Positions 51,801 to 59,110 of a stretch of 64,000 bases of DNA are shown piece by piece. The stretch's first letter is position 1. Each line of letters begins with the position of its first letter. The DNA lies in NCBI GenBank assembly GCA_032209605.1, contig JASFXZ010000009.1, positions 12,325,553 through 12,389,552 on the forward strand. Reading direction: 5' to 3'. A program made the position numbers and the translations under genes. The notes under the pieces were generated by a model. The model was not told where the DNA came from and did no database searches. It saw only the letters and a program-made list of their open reading frames with translations. Source of the DNA: Mactromeris polynyma. Its lineage: Eukaryota; Mollusca; Bivalvia; Venerida; Mactridae.

Positions 51801-54500
51801 ACAGGTTATATAAGCAGTTACTGCTACCATATGTGTTCGCAGAATTAAAATGGGCTATGAACAACTCTCGAAGTCATAAAATATACATGAATTTAGTCAA
51901 ATAAGTGTGAATTTAATCTGATCATTGATATTGTAATTCAGTTATCTTCCTAAGTATTTTCTCAGAGTCCCTACCATGAATAATTTTGATAATATATGTA
52001 AACGCAGAGTTTGCCAAATAGGTTTCTTGATATAACATGTCTGGTAAAAATTCATTTGGTTTTGTAGAAAGTATGGAAGTTTCCCATAAACATAGACGAT
52101 TTTTAGGTCTGGTAAATGCTTGCTTTATTTGTTGAGCTCTCTGAATGAAAGTATAGGACAAAATCTGCTACTCAAATCAAGTATTTAAAAGTGTTATAGA
52201 TATGTAAAACCTCATACTAAGTTTGTGTGTTTATATACATGTATTGTCTTTTCTTATCTTAGGCTATTCTCCAGCCCTGTGTTGTGCCCCGAATGATCGT
52301 GTTGCTGATTGTCTCGCTATAATATTGGCACATATGTCTTTCTCACCTTCCCTGTCCAGTACCTTCTGTAGATCTAGAAATGAGAATACGTCCGGATTGG
52401 GTGAGTAGGTAATTAATGCACCAACATGCGTGATATGTCGTGATAGATGGACATTGTACCCATCCTAACAAACATTATGTATATAACATTGTGATGGTAT
52501 TGCACTGTGTATCAATGATTCAAGGACAGGGGATATGTGTATATCTACAAGATTTTGTGGCTGCTATACAAGAAAGCAGAGTTGGGTTGTTTATTTAAGT
52601 TAATTAATCATGATACCATATCATCAAAGAAGCAAAATTAAGCAGAACAATGTGATTTAGTGTGATGGCATGTATCACTGATGTATGTAACACTCAGCTA
52701 GGATCATACACCATATATTTTTATGCCTCTGAAGAAGAGAGGGCATATTGGTTTGCACTTGTCGGTCCGTTGGTCGGGCCGTCCATCCGTCGGTTGGTTA
52801 GAAACCTTTTAATTTCCGATCAATAAGAGGAACCCTATTGATTTCGGGGTCAAAGGTCAAGGTCACAGGGGGGCATAATGTTTGACAAACATCACTTGTC
52901 ATTGATTGAATCAATAAGAGAAAAATGCATAAAGCTGTCGTGAAAATTCAGTGACCGTGCATATGAAAAAGAACCAATCATAATTGGTACAGACTTGTCA
53001 AGTTGTGCTGTATAGATGTTGCATGTGGAAGGTTACTACTGGTTGGTTAGCCGGGAAACCAGGTTTGGTCAGCAGACCACTGCACATAATGACATGGCAT
53101 AAAATTCCATCACAGAATTGTTCTATGCAATGTTATGTATATTTGATACTTAGACAGTTCAGGGCTCTCACTAGAGGGAGAATTAGTCTCCCAAAATGAT
53201 CTGTCTTCTCCGTAATGAACTGAGGGAGAAGTTTTCCTATATAAAAATGTCTTAAACAGGGTGAAAATGCTGCTCCCTAAAATCACAAAAACTTCTCCCT
53301 GTTCTGAAGTTATAGTGAGAGCGCTTAGTCTGACTATTAAGAATGAGTATTTAGAGATTTCTTGGTGTACTTTACATCAACCAACTACCATGTCTAAGGT
53401 GGTCAAACTGATTGACTTATTGTATTTGCAATCACTGATCAAATCAAACTTGATAGAACTTGTGCTACATAGTACAAACACATTGTGAATGTGGTGATAG
53501 ATAACTCTGTTTGTGTTCCTTGATATTGTACTATAACCTGTTGCTAACATGTTTGTCACAAACTTGCATCAGTTATGTAGAGTTCCAGTATTTTTTTTTA
53601 AAGAAAATTACAATTATCTCTGACATTAAATGCTGGATATTTTCCTCAGTTGTTAATGCAGAATAGTTGATATGTTTCTTTCTTCTGTTTAAATCTAACA
53701 TTCTGTTCATCTTGGCATGCATTCTGATGTTTTCAATTTGAGTTTATACTAACATTTTCCTGAAGTGTCTTTGTAATTCTTAACTACTTTGCAATGCATT
53801 TCTCGGGTACAAAAAGTAGGCAGGGTCCGGGGGTGTACTACCATTAATTATGATCATTCATACAAGAAAGTAGCTGGGTGATGATGCTTAATTTTAACGA
53901 CTTTTTGCTCTTATTGACACATTTCAACTGCAATGTAGCATACTCAACTGTGGTAAACTACCTAGAATCAGTAATACTATGAAAATACTTTGTATAAACA
54001 AAGATTTTTACTCATGTTGATGAAATATTCCTTTCTTTAATGCTGAATGTAAGATATGAGTCATTTATTTGGGTTTTTGAAACAATATGAATTAATGAAA
54101 CAGTGCAATATATGTAGATAAACCTTTTTTTGGGAGTTGTAAATTTAGACTGTTATTGTCTTAGAGAGGTTAAATAGTAGTTAATTTGTACTTTGGATAA
54201 ATTGATAATGTCACTGAAGAAAGGTTCTTGCTTAAGAGAGGGAAGTTTATGGGGAGGTGTCAATTGTTAGTTAGACAACTAAGTGCTGTGTACAACTTAA
54301 TGAAATGGTTTAAAGATATAAATCAATTCACCAGTTATATTTTTAACTGCATATATAATTTTCTGAACGAAAAAGAAATCTTGTTATTTTTCTTTTCTGC
54401 CTTTTTTCCAGGTGGAACTCGAACGCTGGAAACGCCGACCAATGATGGTGGCAGCTCAAAAGACCAAAGTCTCCAGAGTTCTGATTCAGAGTTTTATTAA
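12801..54500 (+). CDS. ANKRD28: PP6 regulatory ankyrin-repeat subunit (ANKRD28/44/52 family)
   Basis: This gene encodes a scaffold of some 26-28 ankyrin repeats. In vertebrates such proteins (ARS-A/B/C) join PP6 phosphatase through the SAPS subunits in the cytoplasm. I joined 28 exons: 12801-12854 (provisional), 16186-16269, 16645-16794, 17265-17465, 18052-18204, 18998-19201, 19905-19991, 22014-22092/22095 or 24542-24620, 27554-27668, 28502-28654, 29185-29253, 30747-30893, 31121-31232, 31712-31777, 32239-32314, 43280-43405, 43720-43807, 44327-44444, 44808-44948, 45417-45483, 46848-46935, 47889-47972, 48658-48803, 49359-49438, 50104-50186, 50494-50585, 52263-52400, 54412-54500. Every junction is GT-AG and phases agree. 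Exons 2-28 give 1,011 residues, close to the vertebrate size (about 1,000-1,080). Family hallmarks are [34 protein letters not shown] and [13 protein letters not shown]. The choice between ANKRD28, 44 and 52 is not resolved; the acidic C terminus resembles ANKRD28. Confidence 0.9.
12855..16185 (+). other. Intron 1 (or upstream region)
   Basis: No coding exon recognised. From about 13.27 to 13.8 kb the sequence is richer in CpG and has minus-strand open frames (13281-13505 and 13486-13815) of unknown meaning, one ending at a gtgagt donor on the minus strand. Around 14.52-14.60 kb 'ccagtaata' recurs three times. The rest is AT-rich. Confidence 0.4.
16186..16269 (+). CDS. ANKRD28: ANKRD exon 2
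   Basis: Acceptor tttttcag, donor cag|gtatga, 28 codons, phase 0-0. Encodes [20 protein letters not shown], the conserved N-terminal half repeat of the family (vertebrate PPLVQAIFSGDPEEIRMLI). Confidence 0.93.
16500..16575. repeat. tRNA-SINE-like relic
   Basis: Contains 'gactcatgacctgtagatcaggcgctcaac', resembling the B-box side of tRNA-derived SINEs seen elsewhere in this window (28790-28885, 45140-45200). No intact A box. Confidence 0.3.
16645..16794 (+). CDS. ANKRD28: ANKRD exon 3
   Basis: 50 codons, phase 0-0, acceptor gttacag, donor gag|gtatga. Encodes a full repeat, [20 protein letters not shown] then [19 protein letters not shown], matching the family's [18 protein letters not shown]. 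Confidence 0.95.
17265..17465 (+). CDS. ANKRD28: ANKRD exon 4
   Basis: 67 codons, phase 0-0, acceptor cttcag, donor gag|gtatac. Contains [20 protein letters not shown] and [20 protein letters not shown], two of the most conserved blocks of PP6 ankyrin subunits. Confidence 0.96.
17840..17876 (+). other. Possible 37-nt poison microexon
   Basis: A neat mini-exon with acceptor acatttag and donor tcag|gtaagt, between exons 4 and 5. It encodes [12 protein letters not shown], not ankyrin-like. Its 37 nt shift the frame, and joining it to exon 5 gives TAA at the third codon, so inclusion would end the protein. It may be a chance pair of sites. Confidence 0.2.
18052..18204 (+). CDS. ANKRD28: ANKRD exon 5
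   Basis: 51 codons, phase 0-0, acceptor aattcag, donor cag|gttttt (weak). Encodes [20 protein letters not shown] and [16 protein letters not shown], matching the family's [20 protein letters not shown]. Confidence 0.95.
18998..19201 (+). CDS. ANKRD28: ANKRD exon 6
   Basis: 68 codons, phase 0-0, acceptor ttttcag, donor ctg|gtacgt. Encodes two repeats: [20 protein letters not shown] and [20 protein letters not shown]. Confidence 0.95.
19590..19675. repeat. tRNA-SINE-like relic in intron 6
   Basis: Contains 'ggtttgaactcacaacctgc' (B-box-like GGTTTGAACTC) and a trailing 'tcatatactacactatggca'. It is degenerate, with no clear ends. Confidence 0.3.
19905..19991 (+). CDS. ANKRD28: ANKRD exon 7
   Basis: 29 codons, phase 0-0, acceptor tttacag, donor cag|gtactt. 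Encodes [20 protein letters not shown], matching the family's [20 protein letters not shown]. It is followed by the duplicated exon 8 pair. Confidence 0.95.
20490..20735. repeat. Dispersed molluscan-type repeat
   Basis: Includes 'cccctgtctgtccggtcgaac', 'ttggaggcattatggccctt' and 'gggggcatccgtgtcctatgg', wording shared with a common dispersed bivalve repeat. It is related in style to 52718-52895. No coding potential. Confidence 0.4.
22014..22095 (+). CDS. ANKRD28: ANKRD exon 8a, diverged alternative of exon 8b
   Basis: Acceptor gatttctag, phase 0 start. It encodes [20 protein letters not shown] and LVQDG, about 44% identical (12 of 27) to exon 8b and in the same ankyrin register. Two overlapping donors are possible: g|gtacga at 22096 (82 nt) and g|gtggta at 22093 (79 nt, exactly the length of 8b). 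Both end in phase 1, as exon 9 needs. There is no stop. A decayed duplicate is the alternative explanation. Confidence 0.65.
22096..24541 (+). other. Spacer intron between exons 8a and 8b
   Basis: 2.4 kb, AT-rich. No third copy of exon 8 was found. A 133-codon open frame at 23434-23835 is hydrophobic and low-complexity, without splice context, so it is not annotated as coding. Confidence 0.5.
24542..24620 (+). CDS. ANKRD28: ANKRD exon 8b (canonical)
   Basis: 79 nt, phase 0-1, acceptor ttttatag, donor catg|gtgaga. Encodes [20 protein letters not shown] then QTLIEHG, almost the family consensus ([23 protein letters not shown]). This is the ancestral copy by similarity. Confidence 0.95.
24621..27553 (+). 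other. Intron 8, largely featureless
   Basis: 2.9 kb of AT-rich sequence with a (gt)n run near 25460 and a SINE at 26041-26340. No further exon recognised. Confidence 0.5.
26041..26340 (+). mobile_element. tRNA-derived SINE
   Basis: The head has an A-box-like 'taactcagtcggtagagca' (26069-26087). The body has 'agtactggttggtaatcctg' and 'ggtcaactgacc', shared in altered form with 48035-48255 and 53015-53115. It ends near 'gttcaaaaaaggaataac'. The B box is degenerate. Confidence 0.55.
27554..27668 (+). CDS. ANKRD28: ANKRD exon 9
   Basis: 115 nt, phase 1-2, acceptor gattacag, donor aag|gtatgg. Encodes [20 protein letters not shown] then [17 protein letters not shown], the family's [20 protein letters not shown] block. 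Confidence 0.95.
28502..28654 (+). CDS. ANKRD28: ANKRD exon 10
   Basis: 153 nt, phase 2-2, acceptor tttacag, donor gg|gtaggt. Encodes [20 protein letters not shown] and [15 protein letters not shown], matching the family's FPLHLAALNAHSDCC and [12 protein letters not shown]. Confidence 0.94.
28780..28890. repeat. tRNA-SINE-like relic in intron 10
   Basis: Contains 'ggggcttgaactcttgacct' (B-box-like) and 'gaccctcaaccgctattcct'. It resembles the relics at 16500, 33930 and 45140. Confidence 0.3.
29185..29253 (+). CDS. ANKRD28: ANKRD exon 11
   Basis: 69 nt, phase 2-2, acceptor ttgacag, donor aag|gtacaa. Encodes [20 protein letters not shown] then AGR. It fills the gap between exons 10 and 12 as in vertebrate ANKRD28. 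Confidence 0.92.
29800..30500. other. Intron 11 interior with a CpG-rich patch
   Basis: From about 30270 to 30450 there is an unusual CpG-rich patch with repeated cggac/gtccg/cggtc motifs inside an AT-rich intron. It may be the end of a degraded transposon. No termini or coding sequence found. Confidence 0.3.
30747..30893 (+). CDS. ANKRD28: ANKRD exon 12, with in-frame GCT/GAT triplet run
   Basis: 147 nt, phase 2-2, acceptor tttcgcag, donor aa|gtaaat. Encodes [20 protein letters not shown] and [18 protein letters not shown]. Six GCT codons followed by three GAT codons form a coding microsatellite where vertebrate proteins have a longer acidic and basic insert (after ALHYAAASD). Confidence 0.93.
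31121..31232 (+). CDS. ANKRD28: ANKRD exon 13
   Basis: 112 nt, phase 2-0, acceptor tattacag, donor atg|gtaagc. Encodes [20 protein letters not shown] then [17 protein letters not shown], matching the family's EGYNSIHYAAAYGHRQCLEL. Confidence 0.94.
31712..31777 (+). CDS. ANKRD28: ANKRD exon 14
   Basis: 66 nt, phase 0-0, acceptor atttacag, donor agt|gtaagt. Encodes [20 protein letters not shown] then LS. It corresponds to the family's less conserved stretch before SPLHLAAY; here TPLH is altered to SPAH. Confidence 0.9.
32239..32314 (+). CDS. ANKRD28: ANKRD exon 15
   Basis: 76 nt, phase 0-1, acceptor gttttcag, donor aatg|gtaagt. Encodes [20 protein letters not shown] then IRDVN, matching the family's AYNGHHQALEVLLQSLVDLDIRD. 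It is followed by the 11-kb intron that hosts two transposons. Confidence 0.94.
34791..35055. repeat. Dispersed molluscan repeat inside the TIR element
   Basis: Contains 'aataggtcacgaggtcaaat' and ends near 'gggtcatcatggtcctcttg', typical of a widespread molluscan repeat. A C-run of 13 follows at 35159. Confidence 0.5.
35985..36205 (-). repeat. Dispersed repeat family X, copy 3 (diverged)
   Basis: Same order of blocks as 3540-3835: 'cattccttgagcc', 'acctcctcaagtgcc', 'atgttttgtag', 'gtaggtctg' and 'gcgttccctg'. It lies inside the 32448-38842 element. Confidence 0.5.
38285..38380 (-). mobile_element. tRNA-derived SINE fragment
   Basis: The minus strand reads 'gggttaactcagtcgacagg' (A-box region) and later 'aagggatcagaccccacatc' (B-box region), a tRNA-like head spaced as expected. 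Confidence 0.45.
38871..42881. mobile_element. Second TIR DNA transposon, 4.0 kb, non-autonomous
   Basis: Ends are 16-bp inverted repeats (GGGGGCGTTTTATCAA ... TTGATAAAACGCCCCC), flanked by CAG (38868-38870 and 42882-42884). About 250 bp at each end is dense in GTCGTA/TACGAC motifs and CpG; the interior is AT-rich. A second internal copy of the terminus (gttgataaaacgccc) lies at 42794-42808. A CAG/CTG 3-bp duplication is known for some Harbinger elements. No transposase found. A solo end of a related element is at 9545-9628. Confidence 0.75.
43280..43405 (+). CDS. ANKRD28: ANKRD exon 16
   Basis: 126 nt, phase 1-1, acceptor atatttcag, donor gcag|gtttgt. Encodes [20 protein letters not shown] and [15 protein letters not shown], matching the family's GRTALDLAAFKGHTECVEAL and VKDNVTKRTPLHAS. 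Confidence 0.95.
43720..43807 (+). CDS. ANKRD28: ANKRD exon 17
   Basis: 88 nt, phase 1-2, acceptor aattacag, donor cag|gtaatg. Encodes [20 protein letters not shown] then VDVNDARDR, matching the family's INGHTLCLRLLLEIADNPE. Confidence 0.95.
44327..44444 (+). CDS. ANKRD28: ANKRD exon 18
   Basis: 118 nt, phase 2-0, acceptor ttttacag, donor ggg|gtaagg. Encodes [20 protein letters not shown] and [11 protein letters not shown], matching the family's TPLMLAVAYGHIDAVSLLL and ILGCTALHRG. Confidence 0.95.
44808..44948 (+). CDS. ANKRD28: ANKRD exon 19
   Basis: 141 nt, phase 0-0, acceptor cccttcag, donor ttg|gtatgt. Encodes [20 protein letters not shown] and [20 protein letters not shown], matching the family's TGHEECVQMLLEQ and [13 protein letters not shown]. 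Confidence 0.95.
45140..45230. repeat. tRNA-SINE-like relic in intron 19
   Basis: Contains 'gcgggattgaaccctctacc', a good B-box match, followed by 'cactcaaagaggactctgcc'. The A-box side is not clear. Confidence 0.35.
45417..45483 (+). CDS. ANKRD28: ANKRD exon 20 (founder of the 52-bp array)
   Basis: 67 nt, phase 0-1, acceptor tttatag, donor aatg|gtaagt. Encodes [20 protein letters not shown] then YNG, matching the family's DNQGYTPLHWACYNG. Its last 34 nt are unit 1 of the tandem array that fills the following intron. Only this first donor gives an open frame with exon 21. Confidence 0.93.
45450..46611 (+). repeat. 52-bp exon/splice-site minisatellite, 22 full units
   Basis: Units begin at 45450 and recur at exactly 52 bp up to a broken 23rd unit at 46594. 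Each unit is 34 nt of exon-20-derived sequence (ggttacaccccactacattt and so on, encoding [12 protein letters not shown] in unit 1) plus 18 nt 'gtaagtctag(t/c)ct(g/t)tcag'. Every unit therefore has a gtaagt donor and a tcag acceptor-like end. Units 1-11 follow a four-unit (208-bp) pattern: exon-like ACACCCC units at 1, 5, 9; ACACACC at 3, 7, 11; TCACC between. Later units are nearly uniform. Confidence 0.97.
46848..46935 (+). CDS. ANKRD28: ANKRD exon 21
   Basis: 88 nt, phase 1-2, acceptor gatttcag, donor gt|gtaagc. Encodes [20 protein letters not shown] and TFSPLHCAV, matching the family's IEVLLEQKCFRKFIGNPFTPLHCA. Confidence 0.95.
47131..47793. mobile_element. hAT-type MITE with 8-bp target duplication
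   Basis: A 663-bp element starting TAGGGATGT and ending ACATCCCTA, flanked by the perfect direct repeat GTTATTAC (47123-47130 and 47794-47801). Subterminal AACCGGTTA-like motifs occur near both ends. An 8-bp duplication is diagnostic of hAT. No transposase is encoded. It sits in intron 21 of the ANKRD gene. Confidence 0.88.
47889..47972 (+). CDS. ANKRD28: ANKRD exon 22
   Basis: 84 nt, phase 2-2, acceptor tttgcag, donor cag|gtaagc. Encodes [20 protein letters not shown] then NLQDSKGR, matching the family's INDHGNCASLLLGAIDSSIV. Confidence 0.94.
48035..48255 (+). mobile_element. SINE copy sharing the 26041 core
   Basis: Contains 'gtactgattggtaattaatt', 'aactggttaggtcaactgac' and the tail 'aatagcattaaacttgataa'. 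The core is shared with 26041-26340 and 53015-53115. The tRNA head is poor. Confidence 0.5.
48658..48803 (+). CDS. ANKRD28: ANKRD exon 23
   Basis: 146 nt, phase 2-1, acceptor gttgcag, donor ttg|gtatgt. Encodes [20 protein letters not shown] and [18 protein letters not shown], matching the family's GRTPLHAAAFADHVECLQLLL and GKTALMMAAENGQ. Confidence 0.94.
49359..49438 (+). CDS. ANKRD28: ANKRD exon 24
   Basis: 80 nt, phase 1-0, acceptor ttttgtag, donor aat|gtaagt. Encodes [20 protein letters not shown] then HYACMN, matching the family's QADLTVKDKDLNTPLHLACSKG. Confidence 0.93.
50104..50186 (+). CDS. ANKRD28: ANKRD exon 25
   Basis: 83 nt, phase 0-2, acceptor atttacag, donor aaaac|gtgagt. Encodes [20 protein letters not shown] then RANQDMK, matching the family's [20 protein letters not shown]. 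Confidence 0.94.
50394..50464. repeat. 36-bp tandem duplication next to exon 26 acceptor
   Basis: Two nearly identical 36-bp copies (atcaattacgattgtgacat... to ...cacatg) end about 30 bp upstream of the exon 26 acceptor, close to where a branch point would lie. Confidence 0.9.
50494..50585 (+). CDS. ANKRD28: ANKRD exon 26
   Basis: 92 nt, phase 2-1, acceptor gattacag, donor aagg|gtatgt. Encodes [20 protein letters not shown] then [10 protein letters not shown], matching the family's TPLHVAARNGLKVVVEELLAKGACV. Confidence 0.95.
52263..52400 (+). CDS. ANKRD28: ANKRD exon 27
   Basis: 138 nt, phase 1-1, acceptor ttatcttag, donor ttgg|gtgagt. Encodes [20 protein letters not shown] then LAHMSFSPS, matching the family's [30 protein letters not shown], followed by a Ser-rich linker. 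Confidence 0.94.
52718..52895. repeat. Dispersed molluscan repeat, gggggcata type
   Basis: Starts 'tatgcctctgaag', includes 'gtccgttggtcgggccgtcc' and 'ggtcaaaggtcaaggtcaca', and ends 'ggggggcataatg'. This wording is common in bivalve genomes. Confidence 0.5.
53015..53115 (+). repeat. SINE core fragment
   Basis: 'ttactactggttggttagcc', 'accaggtttggtcagcagac' and 'cactgcacataatgacatgg' align with the SINE core at 26200 and 48110. It is diverged and lacks a head. Confidence 0.4.
54412..54500 (+). CDS. ANKRD28: ANKRD exon 28, terminal coding exon
   Basis: 89 nt of coding sequence, phase 1 start, acceptor ttttttccag. Encodes [18 protein letters not shown] and ends LQSSDSEFY then TAA (54498-54500). 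The vertebrate ANKRD28 tail also ends in a short acidic SDSE-x-Y motif. Confidence 0.88.
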
Positions 54501-54694
54501 CTCATGAACATGTTACAGATGTTTATTTATACACGGAACAATACCACAGAGAAATATGTAGCAGCTAACTTTTGTTGTTTTTTATATTTAAGGCATGATT
54601 AAAATTATGTTTTTGTATTTCATTTTTTTGTCCGGTCAGTGATAAGTAATGTTGTAACATTTTTATATTTATCTGGTCACACAGACTTAGGATT

Positions 54695-55060
54695 TTCTTG
54701 ACTGATCTGCATTTACAGATTTCAGTCTGTTTTGACTGATCTGGATTTTAACCTGTCCAGACTGGTCTGATTTTCAGGGTTTTAGCCGATCTAGACTACA
54801 ATTAAGCCTATCTGGACTGGGCTAATTTATCAGGTTACATCCAATATGGACTGGCCTGGAATGTCGGGAGTTTAGCCAGTCTTAATTGATCTGGTATTCC
54901 GGGTTTTAACCAATTTGAACTGGTCTTGCATGCTGGACTTTAGCCAGTCTGAACTGGTGTAGAATTCCTTGTTTTAGCCAGTCCCGACTGGTCCTTGACT
55001 TGTAGGACTTATTTGTTGGTCTGGCTCTTGCCTGGATTGGACTGTTTGGAATATGGGATT
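54695..55060. repeat. Degenerate tandem repeat of agccagtctgaactggtct-like units
   Basis: About eight loose copies at roughly 40-48 bp spacing of 'ttttagccagtct(g)aactggtct'. Each contains an imperfect palindrome (ccagt...actgg). Likely part of the 3' UTR. Confidence 0.65.
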
Positions 55061-55907
55061 TTAGCCTGTAATATTATCACATGTTATAGTAGAACGATTA
55101 ACCGAATAACACTACATGTATTTACTAATAAAGGTATTAGCTAAATTAGAAAAAGTCTTATTGAAACTACCTCTATGTGCTTGATAGTTCTTGCTTGAAT
55201 TTCATGCACTATCACTGCCACAACAACTCAGAGTAGTTTCTGGGGTAAATTCAAATTCTGTGCACTTCTTAGTACTGTTAACTGCTTTCCACAACTGTAT
55301 CGGGCCGCTTTTTACCTCTCATTTGATCATTCCCACAAACTTATGGACTGGTCCTACTATTTTATCTGACCCAGATTGTAAATGGTGACGATTAAATAAG
55401 TCAGGGGTGTAATTACTAGCATATCGAAAATGATACACAGTGTTTTTTATGGCGCCATGAATTTTTTTTATTTTGAATTCACCACCAATATTCAGTAAGA
55501 CATTTTATGCAATTTAAAAAAAACTACAGTATTAGGGGTTTTTGTCAAAGGGTTGAATAGATTTCTCTATAGATCTAGGTTGAGACAAGTTATGTGTATG
55601 TATATATCTTTGGTGGTAATTCTTGTCTAGTTCTATGACAATGTCTTATACAGATATTATTTTTGTTTTTACATGTTATTGTAAGGTAATTTACTCATAG
55701 TTAAGTCAAATATCAACAATATTAAACTTTCACTAAATGTATCTTTTTGTTTCATATCTGGTGGTTTGTGGTGGGCATTTTCTTGCGTGTTTTTTTTCTC
55801 TAAACTGGCCACAGTATATGCTTTTTCTGTTTATCTATACACTGTTAACGTTGTTACCTGCTCATTTGTAATAAGTGATCTCTTGTATATCACTTTTTAT
55901 CGTACGT

Positions 55908-56262
55908 GCATATATATACATTGTAATATCTCGCATATATATACATGGTAATATCTCGCATATATACATGGTAATATCTCGCATATATATACATGGTAAT
56001 TTCTTGCATGTATATACATGGTAATATCTCGCATATATATACATGGTAATATCTCGCATATATATACATGGTAATATCTCCCATATATATACATGGTAAT
56101 ATCTCGCATATACATACATGGTAATATCTCGCATATATATACATGGTAATGTCTCGCATATATATACATGGTAATATCTCGCATATATATACATGGTAAT
56201 ATCTCGCATATATATACATGGTAATTTCTCGCATATATATACATGGTAATATCTCGCATTTA
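55908..56262. repeat. 25-bp minisatellite, 14 copies
   Basis: Units of gtaatatctcgcatatatat + acatg, mostly 25 bp with one 23-bp unit. Since 25 is not a multiple of 3 and the unit lacks stops on the minus strand, all three minus frames stay open (MRDITMYIYARYYHV-like). These are not genes. Confidence 0.95.
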
Positions 56263-58604
56263 TGTAAACGAGTTTGCTTTGAAAATTTTACAGCTGACAT
56301 ATTTTTTGTATACATTGAAATGCATAGTGTTTATTTATATTTGTATAATTGTTAAAAATGATTTGAATCAAATTAGCGAAGCTGTTGTTTAACAGTAGAC
56401 ACCTAGTTGGAGTAAGTGTATGAATATGTTAACATATATCAACTTGCAGCCATGTAACCATGGTAATGATTTATGTCTCTTATTTTGATTTTTGTAAAAA
56501 AAACCTGAAAACATAAGTCTTGTTGGGTAAATTGAATAATGAATATCTTTCTGAATGAATGTGAATTGCGGGATGGGGGCGGAACTAGTCAATTTGCTTA
56601 TGAATAAAAAATCTGAGAGATTTTCCTATTTCCACTGTTTGAAATAGTAACCTATCAAATGTGCATATTGAAACATACCAGCTATGTAGTCACACAAAAA
56701 GAGATTACTGTAATGAATTATCTTCAATTCTCATACCTGGGTTTGGGTAATGTTTTGATAGTTGTGGATGTTAACTTTTCTGAATTATCGTTTCATTAAC
56801 GAAATCTGCTTCATAAATATTGCACTGTGGTTGATAGTCGCTTTAAAAGATACAATTTTGATTTTGTTCTATTGGGTCAGATAATTATACAGAGGTATAT
56901 TTCTATATTTGTAAGAATGGTGAACAAAATTGTATTGTATATAAGTTTGGCTCGATACAGTAAATGTGATATTAACTCAATGTGCTTTTAATGTACCAAA
57001 AGTGTCATTATAATTACGTCGGTGTGGAAAGAAAATTTAAACATATCTGCTATTGTTACAAATGTGATTAATGTTGCATAATTTTTTGTCTAATATGAAG
57101 ATATAAGCATACAGCTAAGCCTGGGTGGTAATATGTTGCGAGTGTGACATTAGTTGCCATATTAAGGTAGTTCCGGTCTGATCTGAAATATTAGCTTCGA
57201 GTCCGCTAGGATCACAAACATTTTAAGACATGATGAAGGGGCTTGGTGTAAGGGGCTTGGTGTAAGGGGTGCACTTTACAGTTGGCCCCATGATTCATTG
57301 CCTAATGTTCAGTACATTCAGTTTAAGTGAAGTCTCTACCCAGCTGATTCTATATCAGTTGTTTTATGGATGCCAGACTGATGACTGATGTTAGTGTAAT
57401 ATTGACTATGTGCTAGATACCTTGGTCTTGTTTCATTTGTTTTGATTATTGATCATTTGTAGGGTTTGAGGAAAGAATTTAGTTAAAAATGACGATAGTT
57501 TATAGTTAGTAAAATATTCAATTTAAGGTTCATTTTTTATTTGAACGAGGTTTACTTAGGTAGATTTTTTAAATATTAAATTGTATATTGTATGTTGATC
57601 AAGGGATGAAAGCAAAAGGTCTTACTGCTTCTTGTCTTATGTGCTAGATGGACGACCTTTGCTTTTACACCCCTTGTAAGGTAAAACACACATTTTGTAC
57701 ACACCTTCAATTTGAGATTACGGTGAGTTTGTATATTTTTGTCTGAGAGAATCAAGTGTTTCCATGTTAGAATATACTTGTATCATTTTGTGTATATAGT
57801 ATACCTGTTTAGTAAATACATGTTCCCTTGTTAATCAGATGAATAGAGAAGAATCTGTTGTTTGTTTTGAGTTGTTATAGATGTAAATGTATAATCTTGT
57901 TAGAGATTTTATGAGTTTATCTGGTTCTGTAGACTTTGTTTAGCGGTCTCTGCATTGTTTCATTGTATCATCCATACATGGTCATGTAATCAAATCTTGT
58001 TTCTTAGTTACAATCATGTGATAAAATATGAGTTTTTCTGCATTATTATGTTAATTTTTTTCATGATGTTTTTTCAAACCTCCACTGCTTTTTGATTGGC
58101 TTGTGGTTGTGATTATATTGCTGGGGTCAACAAAAATGCCTATAAGTACCTACGTGTACATGGTGACTGATGACCTTATAAACAAAAATAACGAACAAAC
58201 GATTATATTGCTATAAACGTTTAGTTGTATTCAGTGTAAAGAGTAATGGTAATTGCACAATAACAACTTTTTGAATAGACACACCGCTTAACGTATCACT
58301 GGCTTGAAGTTTATGTTCATAAGTCTATGTATGGAATGTTCTGGGTTTCTGTTGTGTTTTTGTCGTTATGTTCTTGTATTTCTAGACTGGATCTGTATTA
58401 CTATGTATTCATAAAATGTTGATATTCAGTCTGACGTACAATATACTTAGTTACTGGTATATTATTGCAAATTCGTTTAAATTCTGGGTTTCCACTGAAT
58501 CATTGCTATTTATAGATTCAGCATTCTTATATGGAGGGTTCCTTCATTGATGTCGCTTAGCAACAAGTTGTGTTAGGTTTATTTAACATTTATTTAAAAA
58601 ATGT

Positions 58605-58696
58605 TACAACTCCCGCCCCTTCCCGATCGTCTATACATTGCGTACAGTGATACAACTCCCGTCCCTTCCCGATCGTCTATACAGTGTGTGCAGTGA
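58605..58696. repeat. 46-bp tandem duplication
   Basis: Two 46-bp copies starting tacaactcccg(c/t)cccttcc and containing cgatcgtctata, locally GC-richer than the surroundings. Confidence 0.9.
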
Positions 58697-58970
58697 TACA
58701 AGATGTATTGTGTTTTATAGAATCATCAAGCTAGTGTCCTGTATATTATGGATTTGATCTTTATTCTCTATGTAGACATAGGTATATATCTGTGTGTCAC
58801 CTTACTATATAAACTGTGTTGTGCAAAATAGTGACAGCTAGTGTAGACCAGGTCGGGGAAAGTACAACTGCACTCAAAAATTGATTTGCAGTCTCTGAGT
58901 ATGGAGTGTAGGAAGTGGACTAAAATTCTTACTGAATGATGATCCTTCTGTGTGATCCCCTTTCCCGGAG

Positions 58971-59110
58971 AGTTTAGTGTGATGCTGAGATTTTAGTGTA
59001 TAGCTGAGATTTTAGTGTGATGCTGAGATTTTAGTGTATAGCTGAGATTTTAGTGTATAGCTGAGATTTAGTGTAAGCTGAAATTTTTGTAAGAAGCTGA
59101 GATTAGAGTA
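58971..59110. repeat. 19-bp tandem repeat, about 6 copies
   Basis: Units of gctgagattttagtgtata (19-20 bp) with 'gtgatgctgag' variants, decaying at the right end. Confidence 0.85.

Noticed and set aside
55862..56315. Three overlapping minus-strand ORFs of 115-141 codons
   Set aside because: They read the 25-bp minisatellite in all three frames; periodic MRDITMYIYARYYHV-like peptides are a by-product of a stop-free repeat.
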